Shown: piece after piece, positions 34,267 to 42,792 of the stretch
Layout: each line of letters begins with the position of its first letter
Numbering within the stretch: the stretch's first letter is position 1
Assembly (NCBI RefSeq): GCF_016918785.1
Contig: NZ_JAFFPT010000060.1
Location: 62,001-126,000, forward strand
Direction of reading: 5' to 3'
Length of the DNA stretch: 64,000 nucleotides
DNA from: Leptospira ainazelensis
Lineage (GTDB): Bacteria > Spirochaetota > Leptospiria > Leptospirales > Leptospiraceae
Program-made: the position numbers and the translations under genes
Notes under the pieces: generated by a model
Seen by the model: only the letters and a program-made list of their open reading frames with translations
Told to the model about the DNA's origin: nothing
Database searches by the model: none

Positions 34267-36426
34267 TTATCGTTTAAAAGGCAAGAGCACGTTTTTTAAC
34301 TTGGGAGACCAGGGTCCATTCTTCCTTAAAAAAACCGCCGGACTTCCCAAAGGACTTTCCACTTCGATCTCTTGTTTTCCCGTATAATTTTTTCCCGTCC
34401 AGAGATGTTCCCATTCACCTTCGGGAAGATATCCTTTTACGGAGGATTCTCCTTTTTGTAAAACGGGTATTACCAAAAGATCTTCTCCCAATAAAAATTC
34501 AGTTTTGATCTCGTGGGTTCTTGGATCGTTAGAATAGTGCAGATACAAGGGCCGAACCACGGGGAGACCGGTGAGAGACGCTTCTTTGACGAGGGCTTGC
34601 AGATATTCTTTCAATACAAAGTGCATCTTTCCGTATCTTGCAAATTCTCGAATCGTTTCTTCGTCGCTATAGGCTTGGTGGTTTTTTTCGGGGCGATTTC
34701 CTTCGTGCGTTCGAAAGACCGGACTAAAGACGTTCAACTCGGCCCAACGCAAAAACAACTCTTTGGAACGATGATAATCCCGGATCGGATTGTTGATCGT
34801 GGTGTAACCGCCGATATCGCTGTGATTGAGTGAAATTCCGCTTAAACCCCCGGACAGAAGACCGGTGAGAGCGGAAGTAAGTCCGTCGTGTTCTCCCCAG
34901 CTCACCATCTGATCCCCTTCCCAAAAAAGAGTGGAATGTTTCATAGATTCGCTATAACCCGCTCTTGTAAAAAATACGATCTTTCCTTCCTGGCCGGCCT
35001 GGCGGATCGCTTCCCGATTGATTCGAGCCCATTCGACGGGGTACACGTTATGATAGCTTTCCGCGCTTACGCCGGAATGAAGAACCGCGTCAAGAGGAAG
35101 CCATTCCCCAAAATCCGCCATCCAACCTGAAAGACCCGCGCCTATCAGATTTTTTTGAATGATCCCCTGGATCCACTTTACGGCTTCCGGGTTTGTAAGA
35201 TCGAGTAAGTAGGCGGGAAAACCGGCCGTCGCGATTTCGTAGTCTTTTCCGTTTTTGTCCTTTACGAGAAAATTCTTTTTGACAGCTTCTTCAAAAAGGG
35301 GACCTTCGTTCGCTAAAAAAGGATTCAAATAACCTAATACAGAAATTCCTTGTGAGTTTAGATCCGAGCAGAATTTTCTAAACTCGGGATAGGACTTTTC
35401 ATCCGCGATCCATCGCCACCAAAGCTGGGAACCGAAGCTCGTCTTTCTTCTTCCCACCCAATCCTGGATCCAAAGAGCCGTGATCGGGTTTCCCGCTTTT
35501 TTCGCTTCTTCTATTCTTTTTAATACGACATCCTTTCCACCTTGAACTCCGAGCCAGGTTCCGTAAGCCCAATCCGGAAGAATCTGCGCCCTTCCCGTCT
35601 TCTGCGTAAACTTCTGAACGAGTTGGGAAGGAGAAGAATTTTTCCAGATCGATCCTTTCAGTCCGTTTTCCCGAAACTCGATCGTGATCTCCTCCGGTTT
35701 AGAAAAATCAAATATAGAATACGAACTGTTTTCGAAATAAAAGGATCGGTTTTTGGAAGTCAGAAAAAACGGGATCGGAGTATAAGTGGAATATTCGTTT
35801 CCGCCGGCTCCCGCCATCAGATTGGCTCCGGCGGTGATCGGCTGGTCTCCCCTTCCCAGTCCTTGTTCTTCGGTCAATAAAAACGGAGTTTTTCCTTTGA
35901 AGTTAAAATGGGAGAATTGTTCTCCCAGACCGAAGATATTTTCATTCTTTTCGGAAAGAATCCTTATGTACGAACGATTGAGGGAAGAATCCGAAAATAC
36001 TACCTTGAACTCCAGAGCGGTTTCGTCTAACGGAATAAAACGGATTTCATAGTCGGTCTTACAATTCTCCCCTTCGAGTTTACCTGAAATTGTAAGTTCT
36101 TTTTCGTTGGAAAGAATCCGTTCTAAACTCTGTAAATCACAACGTGTCTGGATCTTGTCCTGGATATGAAACGAAGCAAACTTCGATTTTACTTTTTGTT
36201 CTCCCTTTGCAGCGGATAAAAAGGGAGATTCTAAGGAAAGTTCGAGAAAAATTCCCTGAGAAGAACGGATTTCCAAAACACCTTCTTTCTGAATCGCCTG
36301 AAATCCTTTTCCAAACGTGAATTGTTTTTCCTTAGGGAGAGTAAGTTTTGTATAATTTGCAAACGGACGATTACAAAAAGAAAAACAAACAAAAAGTGTA
36401 AGAATCAAAAACGATCGTAAGAACAT
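34267..36426 (-). CDS. GH31 glycosidase lipoprotein, sulfoquinovosidase-related
   Basis: From the ATG at 36426 (GGGAG 6 bases upstream) the product has 719 residues, with the lipobox SFC near residue 18. It aligns with the alpha-glycosidase GH31 subfamily of YihQ: QGG, IQDW (Gln321), TSFGSQLWW, MADFGEWLP with nucleophile Asp438, FWEGDQ with acid/base Asp505, HSDIGGYTT and RTHEGNRP. The Gln-to-nucleophile and nucleophile-to-acid spacings (117 and 67) match E. coli YihQ as I recall it. The Arg that in YihQ binds the sulfonate (Arg301) is Gln334 here, while the neighbouring Trp (Trp337) is kept, so the sugar may not be sulfoquinovose. No sugar-degradation genes are nearby. Confidence 0.82.
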   Translation of the reverse strand: MFLRSFLILTLFVCFSFCNRPFANYTKLTLPKEKQFTFGKGFQAIQKEGVLEIRSSQGIFLELSLESPFLSAAKGEQKVKSKFASFHIQDKIQTRCDLQSLERILSNEKELTISGKLEGENCKTDYEIRFIPLDETALEFKVVFSDSSLNRSYIRILSEKNENIFGLGEQFSHFNFKGKTPFLLTEEQGLGRGDQPITAGANLMAGAGGNEYSTYTPIPFFLTSKNRSFYFENSSYSIFDFSKPEEITIEFRENGLKGSIWKNSSPSQLVQKFTQKTGRAQILPDWAYGTWLGVQGGKDVVLKRIEEAKKAGNPITALWIQDWVGRRKTSFGSQLWWRWIADEKSYPEFRKFCSDLNSQGISVLGYLNPFLANEGPLFEEAVKKNFLVKDKNGKDYEIATAGFPAYLLDLTNPEAVKWIQGIIQKNLIGAGLSGWMADFGEWLPLDAVLHSGVSAESYHNVYPVEWARINREAIRQAGQEGKIVFFTRAGYSESMKHSTLFWEGDQMVSWGEHDGLTSALTGLLSGGLSGISLNHSDIGGYTTINNPIRDYHRSKELFLRWAELNVFSPVFRTHEGNRPEKNHQAYSDEETIREFARYGKMHFVLKEYLQALVKEASLTGLPVVRPLYLHYSNDPRTHEIKTEFLLGEDLLVIPVLQKGESSVKGYLPEGEWEHLWTGKNYTGKQEIEVESPLGSPAVFLRKNGPWSPKLKNVLLPFKR

Positions 36427-36568
36427 AAAAGCTCCCGGCAAAAAAGATACTACCGAAGTAGCAACACTCTTCTAAAAATCCAGTTCTAATTTGTTTCCAG
36501 GTTTCTTTCCGATAGAACATTCGTTCATAAAATTTCCATTCTTGAAATTAGAGGATGGAACGCGAAAT

Positions 36569-36876
36569 GTGGGAACTCTCACAATCTTAGAGAATAGGGA
36601 AAGGCCTAAAATCCAAAGCAACTTCGGACGAGACGTAATTTGTGGGAACTCACACGATCTGAGAGAATAGGGAAAAGCCTAAAATCCAAAGCAAGTTCGG
36701 ACGAGACGTAATTTGTAGGAACTCACACGATCTTAGAGAATAGGGAAAGGCCTAAAATCCAAAGCAACTTCTCGGATAAGACGTAATCTGTGGGAACTCT
36801 CACGATCTGAGAGAATAGGGAAAAGCCTAAAATCCAAAACAACTTCGGACGAGACGTAATCTGTGGGAACTCACTC
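36569..36876 (+). repeat. 73-bp tandem repeat array, four units plus a partial fifth
   Basis: Units start with GTGGGAACTCTCAC or GTAGGAACTCACAC at 36569, 36642, 36715, 36790 and 36863; the third is 75 bp, the others 73 bp. Each unit contains GATCTGAGAGAATAGGG, AAGGCCTAAAATCC and CGGACGAGACGTAAT. It is non-coding and not CRISPR, since the units abut with no unique spacers. The unit reads, in reverse, like the stretch TATTCTCTCAGA...GTAGGAACTCC of the MITE interior. Nothing else is seen in the gap 36427-36998. Confidence 0.82.
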
Positions 36877-36998
36877 AAGATTAAAATTCATAAAAAAAGG
36901 ATCCGTTTCCGAATCCTTTTTGACTCACTTGCGATCAACGTTCCAAGAGAACATTCCATTCTTTTGGAAACGTTTTTACAAAAATTCTCTTTACGAAA

Positions 36999-37847
36999 TT
37001 ATTTGCGATCGGTTCCGCCCACTCGCGGACCCGCGGCGCTGGAACCGCTCTGTCCGTATACGGAAACCGCTTGTTTGGGAAGACTGGATCTTCTCCATTC
37101 AAACCAAGAACCTTGGTAGGTATGAACGTCAAGATAACCGACTTCGCGTAACATCAAAGCGAGAAGCGAAGATCTCGCGCCGTTGTAATCGTAAATCACC
37201 GTGGTTCGTTCCGGCATAAACGGAAAGGATCTGAGTTTTTTATTGAACTGAGTTTTTTCGATCAGGTTCCCTTGACCGTCATAGAGAATTCTCCAATCCC
37301 AAAGAAAGGCGCCGGGAAGACGACCGCACAAGGAACCGGGTTCGGGAGCCGTGAGGCGGGGAAGTTTTCCTTCGTATTCTTCTTGGGTTCTTGTATCAAA
37401 GATTTGAAGCCTGGTTAGATTTTTTTCCAAGAAGGCTTTGTCTACGACTCCTTCGAGTTTTTTCGGTTTGTCTCCGGGGCCGAGTTCCATTTCTTTCGAA
37501 CCTTTTTCCAGAGCCACACCCTGGGAAGGCCAACGGCTTCCATAAAGAAACGCGTTTTGATATCCGGCGGCTCTCAAGAGAAAAACCATTCTCGAAGCGA
37601 ACATCCCCATTCCTTCGTCAAAGGCGATGACGCGGGTCGTTTCTTCTTTTTGTATGAGTTTCAAAATTTCTTCTATAGGACCGGTCATCTTCTTTTGAGA
37701 TTCCGGATCCGACGCGAACGCCTTCTTAATAAAAGGAAAGCTATACGCTCCTCTCAGAGTAGATTCTTGATACGCCGCAGACGAACGGCAGTCGATCAAA
37801 AAGTCTTTATCGTTGAGATCAGTTTTAATAAAATTCCAGCTGGACAA
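36999..37847 (-). CDS. Two-domain rhodanese-like protein lacking catalytic cysteine
   Basis: A 282-residue protein with two rhodanese-type domains (about 1-125 and 130-260). The first has [24 protein letters not shown], the second [17 protein letters not shown]. In active thiosulfate sulfurtransferases the second domain has YCxxGxRA with catalytic Cys; here it reads [10 protein letters not shown], with Asp in place of Cys. The corresponding loop of the first domain reads [14 protein letters not shown], also without Cys. The protein should not transfer sulfur by the usual mechanism; it may have a different role, such as binding. The start ATG at 37847 is opposite a region without genes. No signal peptide. 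Confidence 0.7.
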   Translation of the reverse strand: MSSWNFIKTDLNDKDFLIDCRSSAAYQESTLRGAYSFPFIKKAFASDPESQKKMTGPIEEILKLIQKEETTRVIAFDEGMGMFASRMVFLLRAAGYQNAFLYGSRWPSQGVALEKGSKEMELGPGDKPKKLEGVVDKAFLEKNLTRLQIFDTRTQEEYEGKLPRLTAPEPGSLCGRLPGAFLWDWRILYDGQGNLIEKTQFNKKLRSFPFMPERTTVIYDYNGARSSLLALMLREVGYLDVHTYQGSWFEWRRSSLPKQAVSVYGQSGSSAAGPRVGGTDRK

Positions 37848-38085
37848 GCAAACCTACCCTATCTATCGAAATGAGTCTTATTCTTTGGATTTAACCATTA
37901 TTTTTAGCCTGAGATTTCCGATGTACTTTTTTTTAAAAAAGATGAGAATTTTGGGACATAAGAATAAAATAAAAATCATCGGCCTCTCGAGTTCCGGAAA
38001 ACTTCAATTTGGAAGAATCTTAGAATTCCTTGCTAAAAAACAAATCGCAAAGTGATTCCTGCGATCTCTTTGTTCGAGAGGATTT

Positions 38086-38113
38086 AATATCGGGGGGAGC
38101 AAAGACCGATATT
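38086..38113 (+). promoter_or_regulatory. Hairpin with SD-like sequence before the HtrA operon
   Basis: Perfect 8-bp arms AATATCGG and CCGATATT (38086-38093 with 38106-38113) around a loop with GGGGAGCAAAGA. The hairpin ends 8 bases before the ATG at 38121 and holds GGGGGAG, the strongest purine run in the leader. Confidence 0.35.
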
Positions 38114-38120
38114 CTTAACA

Positions 38121-39011
38121 ATGATAAGAGAATTCAGGAAAGACCGTATTTTGAGATCCGATTCTCCGAAAAAGTTTCGGAGGAAACGTTTCTTCTTTGT
38201 CTGGACTCTCCTTTTCCTCATCCTGAGTTCGGGAAACATTCCCGCAGAACCGAATCCTTCCCGCAGCGCGCAGGAAGAATTCAAATCCTTCCTCAGAGAA
38301 TTTCAAAAAAGTCCTTCCGAGTCCGCAGCCCGATCCTTTCAAAAAAAACACGGCTCCGTTCCCGTAACACCTTGTGTCTTTGAAGAATCCGGTCGTTTTG
38401 AAAAAGTGATTTATCTCACTTACAGTTGTAAGGAAGAAAAATTTTCAGGTTTTATCTATCTAGGTTCGAAGTGGAGTTCTTGGAAAAACAATCCGGAAAG
38501 AATCGCCCTCGGCGAAGTTTTAAAAATCGGAAAGAAGGTCTATCTCGAAGTAAAACCTTCCTACGACCTCGGTGTGGAGGAACATTCCTCTTGGGATCCG
38601 AAAAAAAAACCGAACAAGGACGCCGCTTTCGATAAACCTCGCCCTCAAAAAGATCCAAAGGACAATTTCGGTCTTCAGTATTTTTTGAGCATCGCCAAAC
38701 ATCCCGCGAGAAGAAGCCTCAATTCGGGAAAAGAAATTTTTTTCGATTCTTCTTGTCCTCTGATCTTTTTAAAAAAGGATTCCGATTTTTATTGGGACAA
38801 GGCCACTTATTATTCGTTTCAGGTGAGTTGTATTCCTTCCTCTCCGTATTCTTTTATCCGTATCAAATCGGACTTTTTGGGAAAAATCCGTCTGGATGAT
38901 AAGGACACCGATCAGATTCAGGAAGGCGCGAAATATCTCGGCAAATTGAAAATCCATTCCATCGAACCGGATAAAATCGTCTGGCAAGACGCGGAAATCT
39001 ACAATGAATAA
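38121..39011 (+). CDS. Exported hypothetical protein, first gene of the HtrA-like operon
   Basis: A 296-residue protein. A basic start is followed by a signal segment ([22 protein letters not shown], residues 23-44). The mature part is Lys/Ser/Phe rich with a repeated Cys pattern ([30 protein letters not shown]), possibly disulfide-linked. No recognised domain. A TTG at 38151 with AGGAAAG 8 bases upstream could be the true start and would shorten the N-terminus by 10 residues. The stop overlaps the next start by 8 bases, so the products are probably made together. It may be a partner or regulator of the neighbouring protease. Confidence 0.68.
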   Translation: MIREFRKDRILRSDSPKKFRRKRFFFVWTLLFLILSSGNIPAEPNPSRSAQEEFKSFLREFQKSPSESAARSFQKKHGSVPVTPCVFEESGRFEKVIYLTYSCKEEKFSGFIYLGSKWSSWKNNPERIALGEVLKIGKKVYLEVKPSYDLGVEEHSSWDPKKKPNKDAAFDKPRPQKDPKDNFGLQYFLSIAKHPARRSLNSGKEIFFDSSCPLIFLKKDSDFYWDKATYYSFQVSCIPSSPYSFIRIKSDFLGKIRLDDKDTDQIQEGAKYLGKLKIHSIEPDKIVWQDAEIYNE

Positions 39012-40467
39012 AAAGACATTTCAGAATATTCTACTTTTCTTAAGTATCGTTTTGGGTTCCTCCCTTTCCGCTCAAAACGGAAACTCGGCGGATCTAAAGG
39101 CCCTGCTCGACGGCGTAGTAATTATCCGAAGCGATACGTTTTCGGAAAAGGAAGAACAGTCGGGTTATTCCGAAAAATCGATCAACCGGGACGCAGGAAC
39201 CGGAATGATCATCGCGGGAAATCGAATTCTTACCAACGCTCACGTGGTTTCCAACTCGAGTTATCTCAAAGTAAAACATTTTAATTCCAGTCAATTTTTC
39301 AAAGCGCGCGTTCAATACGTCGGCTTTGACTGCGACCTCGCCATTTTAAAAGTTGAGGAAGAGGAATTTTTCAACGGAATCGAACCCTTGGAAATAGCGG
39401 AATCCTCGCCGGCTCTAGGGAGTAATCTTCTGATCCTCGGTTATCCAGGCGGAGACGACAATATCACATTAGAAAACGGGAATGTTTCCCGGGTGGAAAG
39501 GGTCCGTTATTCGTTTACGGGTTTGGATTACAGAAAAGCGATTCGAGTCAACGCAAACATCGTTCCCGGTTATTCCGGCGGTCCCGCGATCCAAAACGGC
39601 AAAGTCTCAGGAGTTACCTTCCAGGTCAGTCAGTCGCAGGGAAACGTTGCGTATTTGATTCCACCGGAAGTCATCAATCATTTTCTAAAGGACGTCGAAG
39701 ACGAAACCTATCACGGATTTCCTTTTCCCGGTTTTAGCTTTCAAAGCGGTTATTCCGCCTCCTTAAAAAGTTATCTTAAAATTCCGGAAGGTTTGAACGG
39801 AATTTTGATCAATACCGTTTATCCGGATTCTTCCTTTTCGGATCTTTTAAAACCGGAAGACTTCGTGTATAAAATCGACGAGGCCTATCTCAACGACGAA
39901 GGCGGGATTTTGGATCCGAGCGGGATTTTTATCGGAGAGATGATCGAGAACAAGTTTATCGGCGATCCTGTGAAAATTTTCTTTTATCGAAACGGAAAAA
40001 ACTACAAAGTGGAAGGTACTCTCAAACAAGTTCCTTCTTTGGATCTTTACAGACAACAGGGAAGCGGAACAAGTTTTCTTTCCGGCGGTTTTTTGTTTCA
40101 ACCGGTAAACCGCGCTTTGGCGGGAGGAGATTCCAAACGTCTGGAAAGTTCCCTTCGTTATCACTACAGTTATTATATCCAAGACGAACTTTATCGATTC
40201 ACGGACCGCGATATCATTCTTTCGGGAGTTTATCCGGACCCTCTCAATTCAAAATACGCGGGTTATCGTTATAAAATTTTGGAATCCATCAACGATCGCA
40301 CTCCTTCGAGTCTGGAGGATTTTAAATCGCTCTGGAAAAAATTCTACGGAGGAACAATCAGCCTAAAGTTTAGAGGTATCAATCTTCCAGTCGTTCTCGA
40401 TCAGGAAACGATCGATAAGATCAACGTTCGGATTAAAAAACGCTTCGACGCGGAGGCGGACGAATGA
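39004..40467 (+). CDS. HtrA/DegP-like serine protease, exported
   Basis: A 487-residue protein with a signal peptide ([16 protein letters not shown], cleavage near 24) and a trypsin-like domain. The catalytic triad is visible: His80 in ILTNAHVV, Asp111 in FDCDLAIL and Ser191 in [10 protein letters not shown], where GNSGGP usually stands. A PDZ-like domain appears near 250-345 ([28 protein letters not shown]) and the tail (345-487) repeats a PDZ-like layout. It is likely a periplasmic or outer-surface quality-control protease. The start overlaps the upstream stop by 8 bases and the stop overlaps the next start by 4 bases (ATGA). Confidence 0.9.
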   Translation: MNKKTFQNILLFLSIVLGSSLSAQNGNSADLKALLDGVVIIRSDTFSEKEEQSGYSEKSINRDAGTGMIIAGNRILTNAHVVSNSSYLKVKHFNSSQFFKARVQYVGFDCDLAILKVEEEEFFNGIEPLEIAESSPALGSNLLILGYPGGDDNITLENGNVSRVERVRYSFTGLDYRKAIRVNANIVPGYSGGPAIQNGKVSGVTFQVSQSQGNVAYLIPPEVINHFLKDVEDETYHGFPFPGFSFQSGYSASLKSYLKIPEGLNGILINTVYPDSSFSDLLKPEDFVYKIDEAYLNDEGGILDPSGIFIGEMIENKFIGDPVKIFFYRNGKNYKVEGTLKQVPSLDLYRQQGSGTSFLSGGFLFQPVNRALAGGDSKRLESSLRYHYSYYIQDELYRFTDRDIILSGVYPDPLNSKYAGYRYKILESINDRTPSSLEDFKSLWKKFYGGTISLKFRGINLPVVLDQETIDKINVRIKKRFDAEADE

Positions 40468-41822
40468 TTTTGTTTCAGTTCTTATCCAACCTTCTTCGTT
40501 TTAGAATTTTGTCGGTTCTTCTTTTAGCTTTTTTACTTTCCGATTCCTTACGCGCGGAGACGATTCTCGTTCACTTTCGCAAGTTTTCGCATCAGAACCC
40601 TTGGCAAAAAGGTTCGCATTACGAGAAAAAGGTTCCCGCGATCATAGCGAATCCGGATTTTATTCTCGCGTTACTTCCTCCGGGGGAACTTCCTCTTTTT
40701 TCCGAAATGAATCCGGAAACAAAACCGGGGACTCGTTTGTATATTTTCAAACACGATCCGGAAACAGGGCTCGCTCTTTTTTCCCACCGCGGCAAGTTCT
40801 CCGAAAAAAGACGGGTTCATTTCGCGGGTGCAAACCAATCGGGTTGTTCCCATTTTTTTCCAAAGCTGGAATGGGCCAATCCTGACTTTTCCAACTCGAT
40901 CCTTCGGATGAGCAAACACCAAAAGGAAGAATCGAGTGAAAGAAAATTCTTATATTCTAAAAATGGAATCTGCGGTTATTCGGACGGAAGATGGAACGTC
41001 CCCGCCGAGTATTTGAGTTATTTTCTCCACAGCCCTTCGAGCAACCCGATCACACATCCGGGATTTTACTTTGACGACGCCCTTACGGTTCCGGAAAAAA
41101 AATTCTACTTTCCGGATTCTTCTTACGGAATTGTGGTTTCGGAAGTTCTTCCCGGAATCGGTCCGGTTCACAATTTATTTCCAGGAGACGCTATCTACAG
41201 CATCAACGGTCAGGGATTTTCCTCTCCTCCGAGCCGTCAGGAAATCTATTCTAGAATTCTTTCCCGAAATCATCACCATTCTCAGCCGGGAACACAAATC
41301 ACCCTCGGAATTTTCCGCTCCGGAAAAAAAAGAGAAATCTCGTATCACTTAAAACCGTATTCGGAAGAATTCTTTTTTATTCCTTCCAAATCGGGAAACA
41401 AACCTCCTTCTTATCTCATCGCAGGAGGTCTCTTTTTTACGGAACTCACCGGAGCGTATCTGAAAGAATCCGGAGATAAATACAGAGAAAACTCCGATAA
41501 AAAACTTCTTTATCTCTACGAATCCTATAACAAAAAGTCCCATCCCGAAAAAAACCGCCTCGTCTTTATCAGCCGGGTTTTTCCCGACGCGGAAAACCAG
41601 GGATTTCACGATTTTCAAGACCAAATCTTAGAATCCGCAAACGACAAACGTGTTCGTTCTTTGGCGGACTTAAAGGAAATCTTAAGGGAAAACCAAGACG
41701 AGTATATCGTTTTCCGTTTTTCAGGAAATCGGATCGCGACGTTTCAAAAAGAACAATTACGATCCCTAAATCAGAAGATTCTTTCAAACTATAATCTGGA
41801 CAAACTCGACAATTTAGACTGA
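40464..41822 (+). CDS. Exported pseudoprotease paralogue of HtrA with PDZ-like domains
   Basis: A 452-residue protein with a signal segment ([18 protein letters not shown], residues 14-31). It follows the plan of the upstream protease, but the catalytic residues are lost. Where the upstream gene has ILTNAHVV this has ILALLPPG, where it has CDLAIL this has TGLALF, and no GxSGG block exists (NGICGYSDG stands near that place). PDZ-like text is [32 protein letters not shown] (about 220-250), and the tail has [22 protein letters not shown] likely structural or regulatory partner of the protease; inactivity is predicted from motif loss. Confidence 0.75.
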   Translation: MILFQFLSNLLRFRILSVLLLAFLLSDSLRAETILVHFRKFSHQNPWQKGSHYEKKVPAIIANPDFILALLPPGELPLFSEMNPETKPGTRLYIFKHDPETGLALFSHRGKFSEKRRVHFAGANQSGCSHFFPKLEWANPDFSNSILRMSKHQKEESSERKFLYSKNGICGYSDGRWNVPAEYLSYFLHSPSSNPITHPGFYFDDALTVPEKKFYFPDSSYGIVVSEVLPGIGPVHNLFPGDAIYSINGQGFSSPPSRQEIYSRILSRNHHHSQPGTQITLGIFRSGKKREISYHLKPYSEEFFFIPSKSGNKPPSYLIAGGLFFTELTGAYLKESGDKYRENSDKKLLYLYESYNKKSHPEKNRLVFISRVFPDAENQGFHDFQDQILESANDKRVRSLADLKEILRENQDEYIVFRFSGNRIATFQKEQLRSLNQKILSNYNLDKLDNLD

Positions 41823-41877
41823 TAATATCTTGACGGATCTATTTCAAAAATGTAATTTTTGATTCCGGAATGATCCA

Positions 41878-42792
41878 ATGCGAATCCTATTCTTAGACGA
41901 CGAAGAAGTTATTCGAGATTTATTCCGAGAAATATTCGGTTCCTTGCATGATCTTACTTTGACGGGAACCGCCGAAGAAGCCCTCGAAATCTGCAAAAAT
42001 CATACGTTTGATTTGATCGTGACCGACGTTCGACTTCCTAAAATGAGCGGAATCGACTTTGTTTCCAGACTCCGAGACATGGGAGTGGAAACTCCCTTTA
42101 TCGTGATCACCGGTAATCAGGACATCGACGTTTCTATCCGTGCGCTTCGTCTCGGGGCCGTGGATTTTTTTATCAAACCCTTTCGAATGGACGCGATCCG
42201 TCATTCCCTCCAGAAGTTCGAAAATCTTTTTATTTCCAGTCAGGAGTTGATCAGCAAAAATCATTTTCAACTTACCGAATCCAAACAGCAATTCGCAATC
42301 AAACCCAGTCTTAAGAATCTAAATCAATACGTGAATCTTGTCATGCGTTCTATTTCCCTGATTCCTGGAATTCATACCGACGATATTCTCGCGATCAAAC
42401 TCGCGTTGTATGAACTCCTCGGAAACTCGATCGAACACGGTTCCGCAGGGATCAACTATGAAAAAAAATCCAAACTCCTCTCTTCGGACGTAAACTATTT
42501 CGATCACGTGGATAAGATCTGCGACGCTCTGAACGAGGTCGTACAATTGGAAATCAGTTTTGAAAATCAGAAAATTTACGTTTTGCTAAAGGACCACGGC
42601 GCCGGTTTTGATCCTTCAAAAGTTCCCGATCCGGTTACGGACCCGAACGCAAGTCATCTTTCCGGTAGGGGAATTTTTTTGGTAAGAATGAACGTGGACG
42701 AACTGATCTACAACGAGATCGGAAACGAAGTTCGGTTTAGCAAAACCCTAAAAAAAGCGGTGGAAGCCCAATCAAAAGTAAACACCGGCTGA
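41878..42792 (+). CDS. Response regulator fused to an anti-sigma-type HATPase
   Basis: A 304-residue protein. Residues 1-118 form a receiver domain with Asp7/Asp8, phosphoacceptor Asp50 (IVTDVRLPKMSG), Thr78 and Lys100. The C-terminal half (about 140-300) is an HATPase of the RsbW/anti-sigma type, with YELLGNSIEHG (N box), DHGAGFD and SGRGIFLVRM. There is no His phosphoacceptor box, so it is not a standard hybrid sensor kinase; a phosphorylation-gated anti-sigma or partner-switching kinase is plausible. No PP2C phosphatase or STAS anti-anti-sigma gene is adjacent. The end overlaps the convergent outer-membrane gene by 21 bases. Confidence 0.88.
   Translation: MRILFLDDEEVIRDLFREIFGSLHDLTLTGTAEEALEICKNHTFDLIVTDVRLPKMSGIDFVSRLRDMGVETPFIVITGNQDIDVSIRALRLGAVDFFIKPFRMDAIRHSLQKFENLFISSQELISKNHFQLTESKQQFAIKPSLKNLNQYVNLVMRSISLIPGIHTDDILAIKLALYELLGNSIEHGSAGINYEKKSKLLSSDVNYFDHVDKICDALNEVVQLEISFENQKIYVLLKDHGAGFDPSKVPDPVTDPNASHLSGRGIFLVRMNVDELIYNEIGNEVRFSKTLKKAVEAQSKVNTG

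Noticed and set aside
36569..36876. CRISPR array
   Set aside because: The units are contiguous 73-bp copies without unique spacers and no cas genes are present.
37813..38055. 80-codon plus-strand frame between the rhodanese and the protease operon
   Set aside because: Starts within the antisense of the rhodanese gene; no motif or ribosome site.
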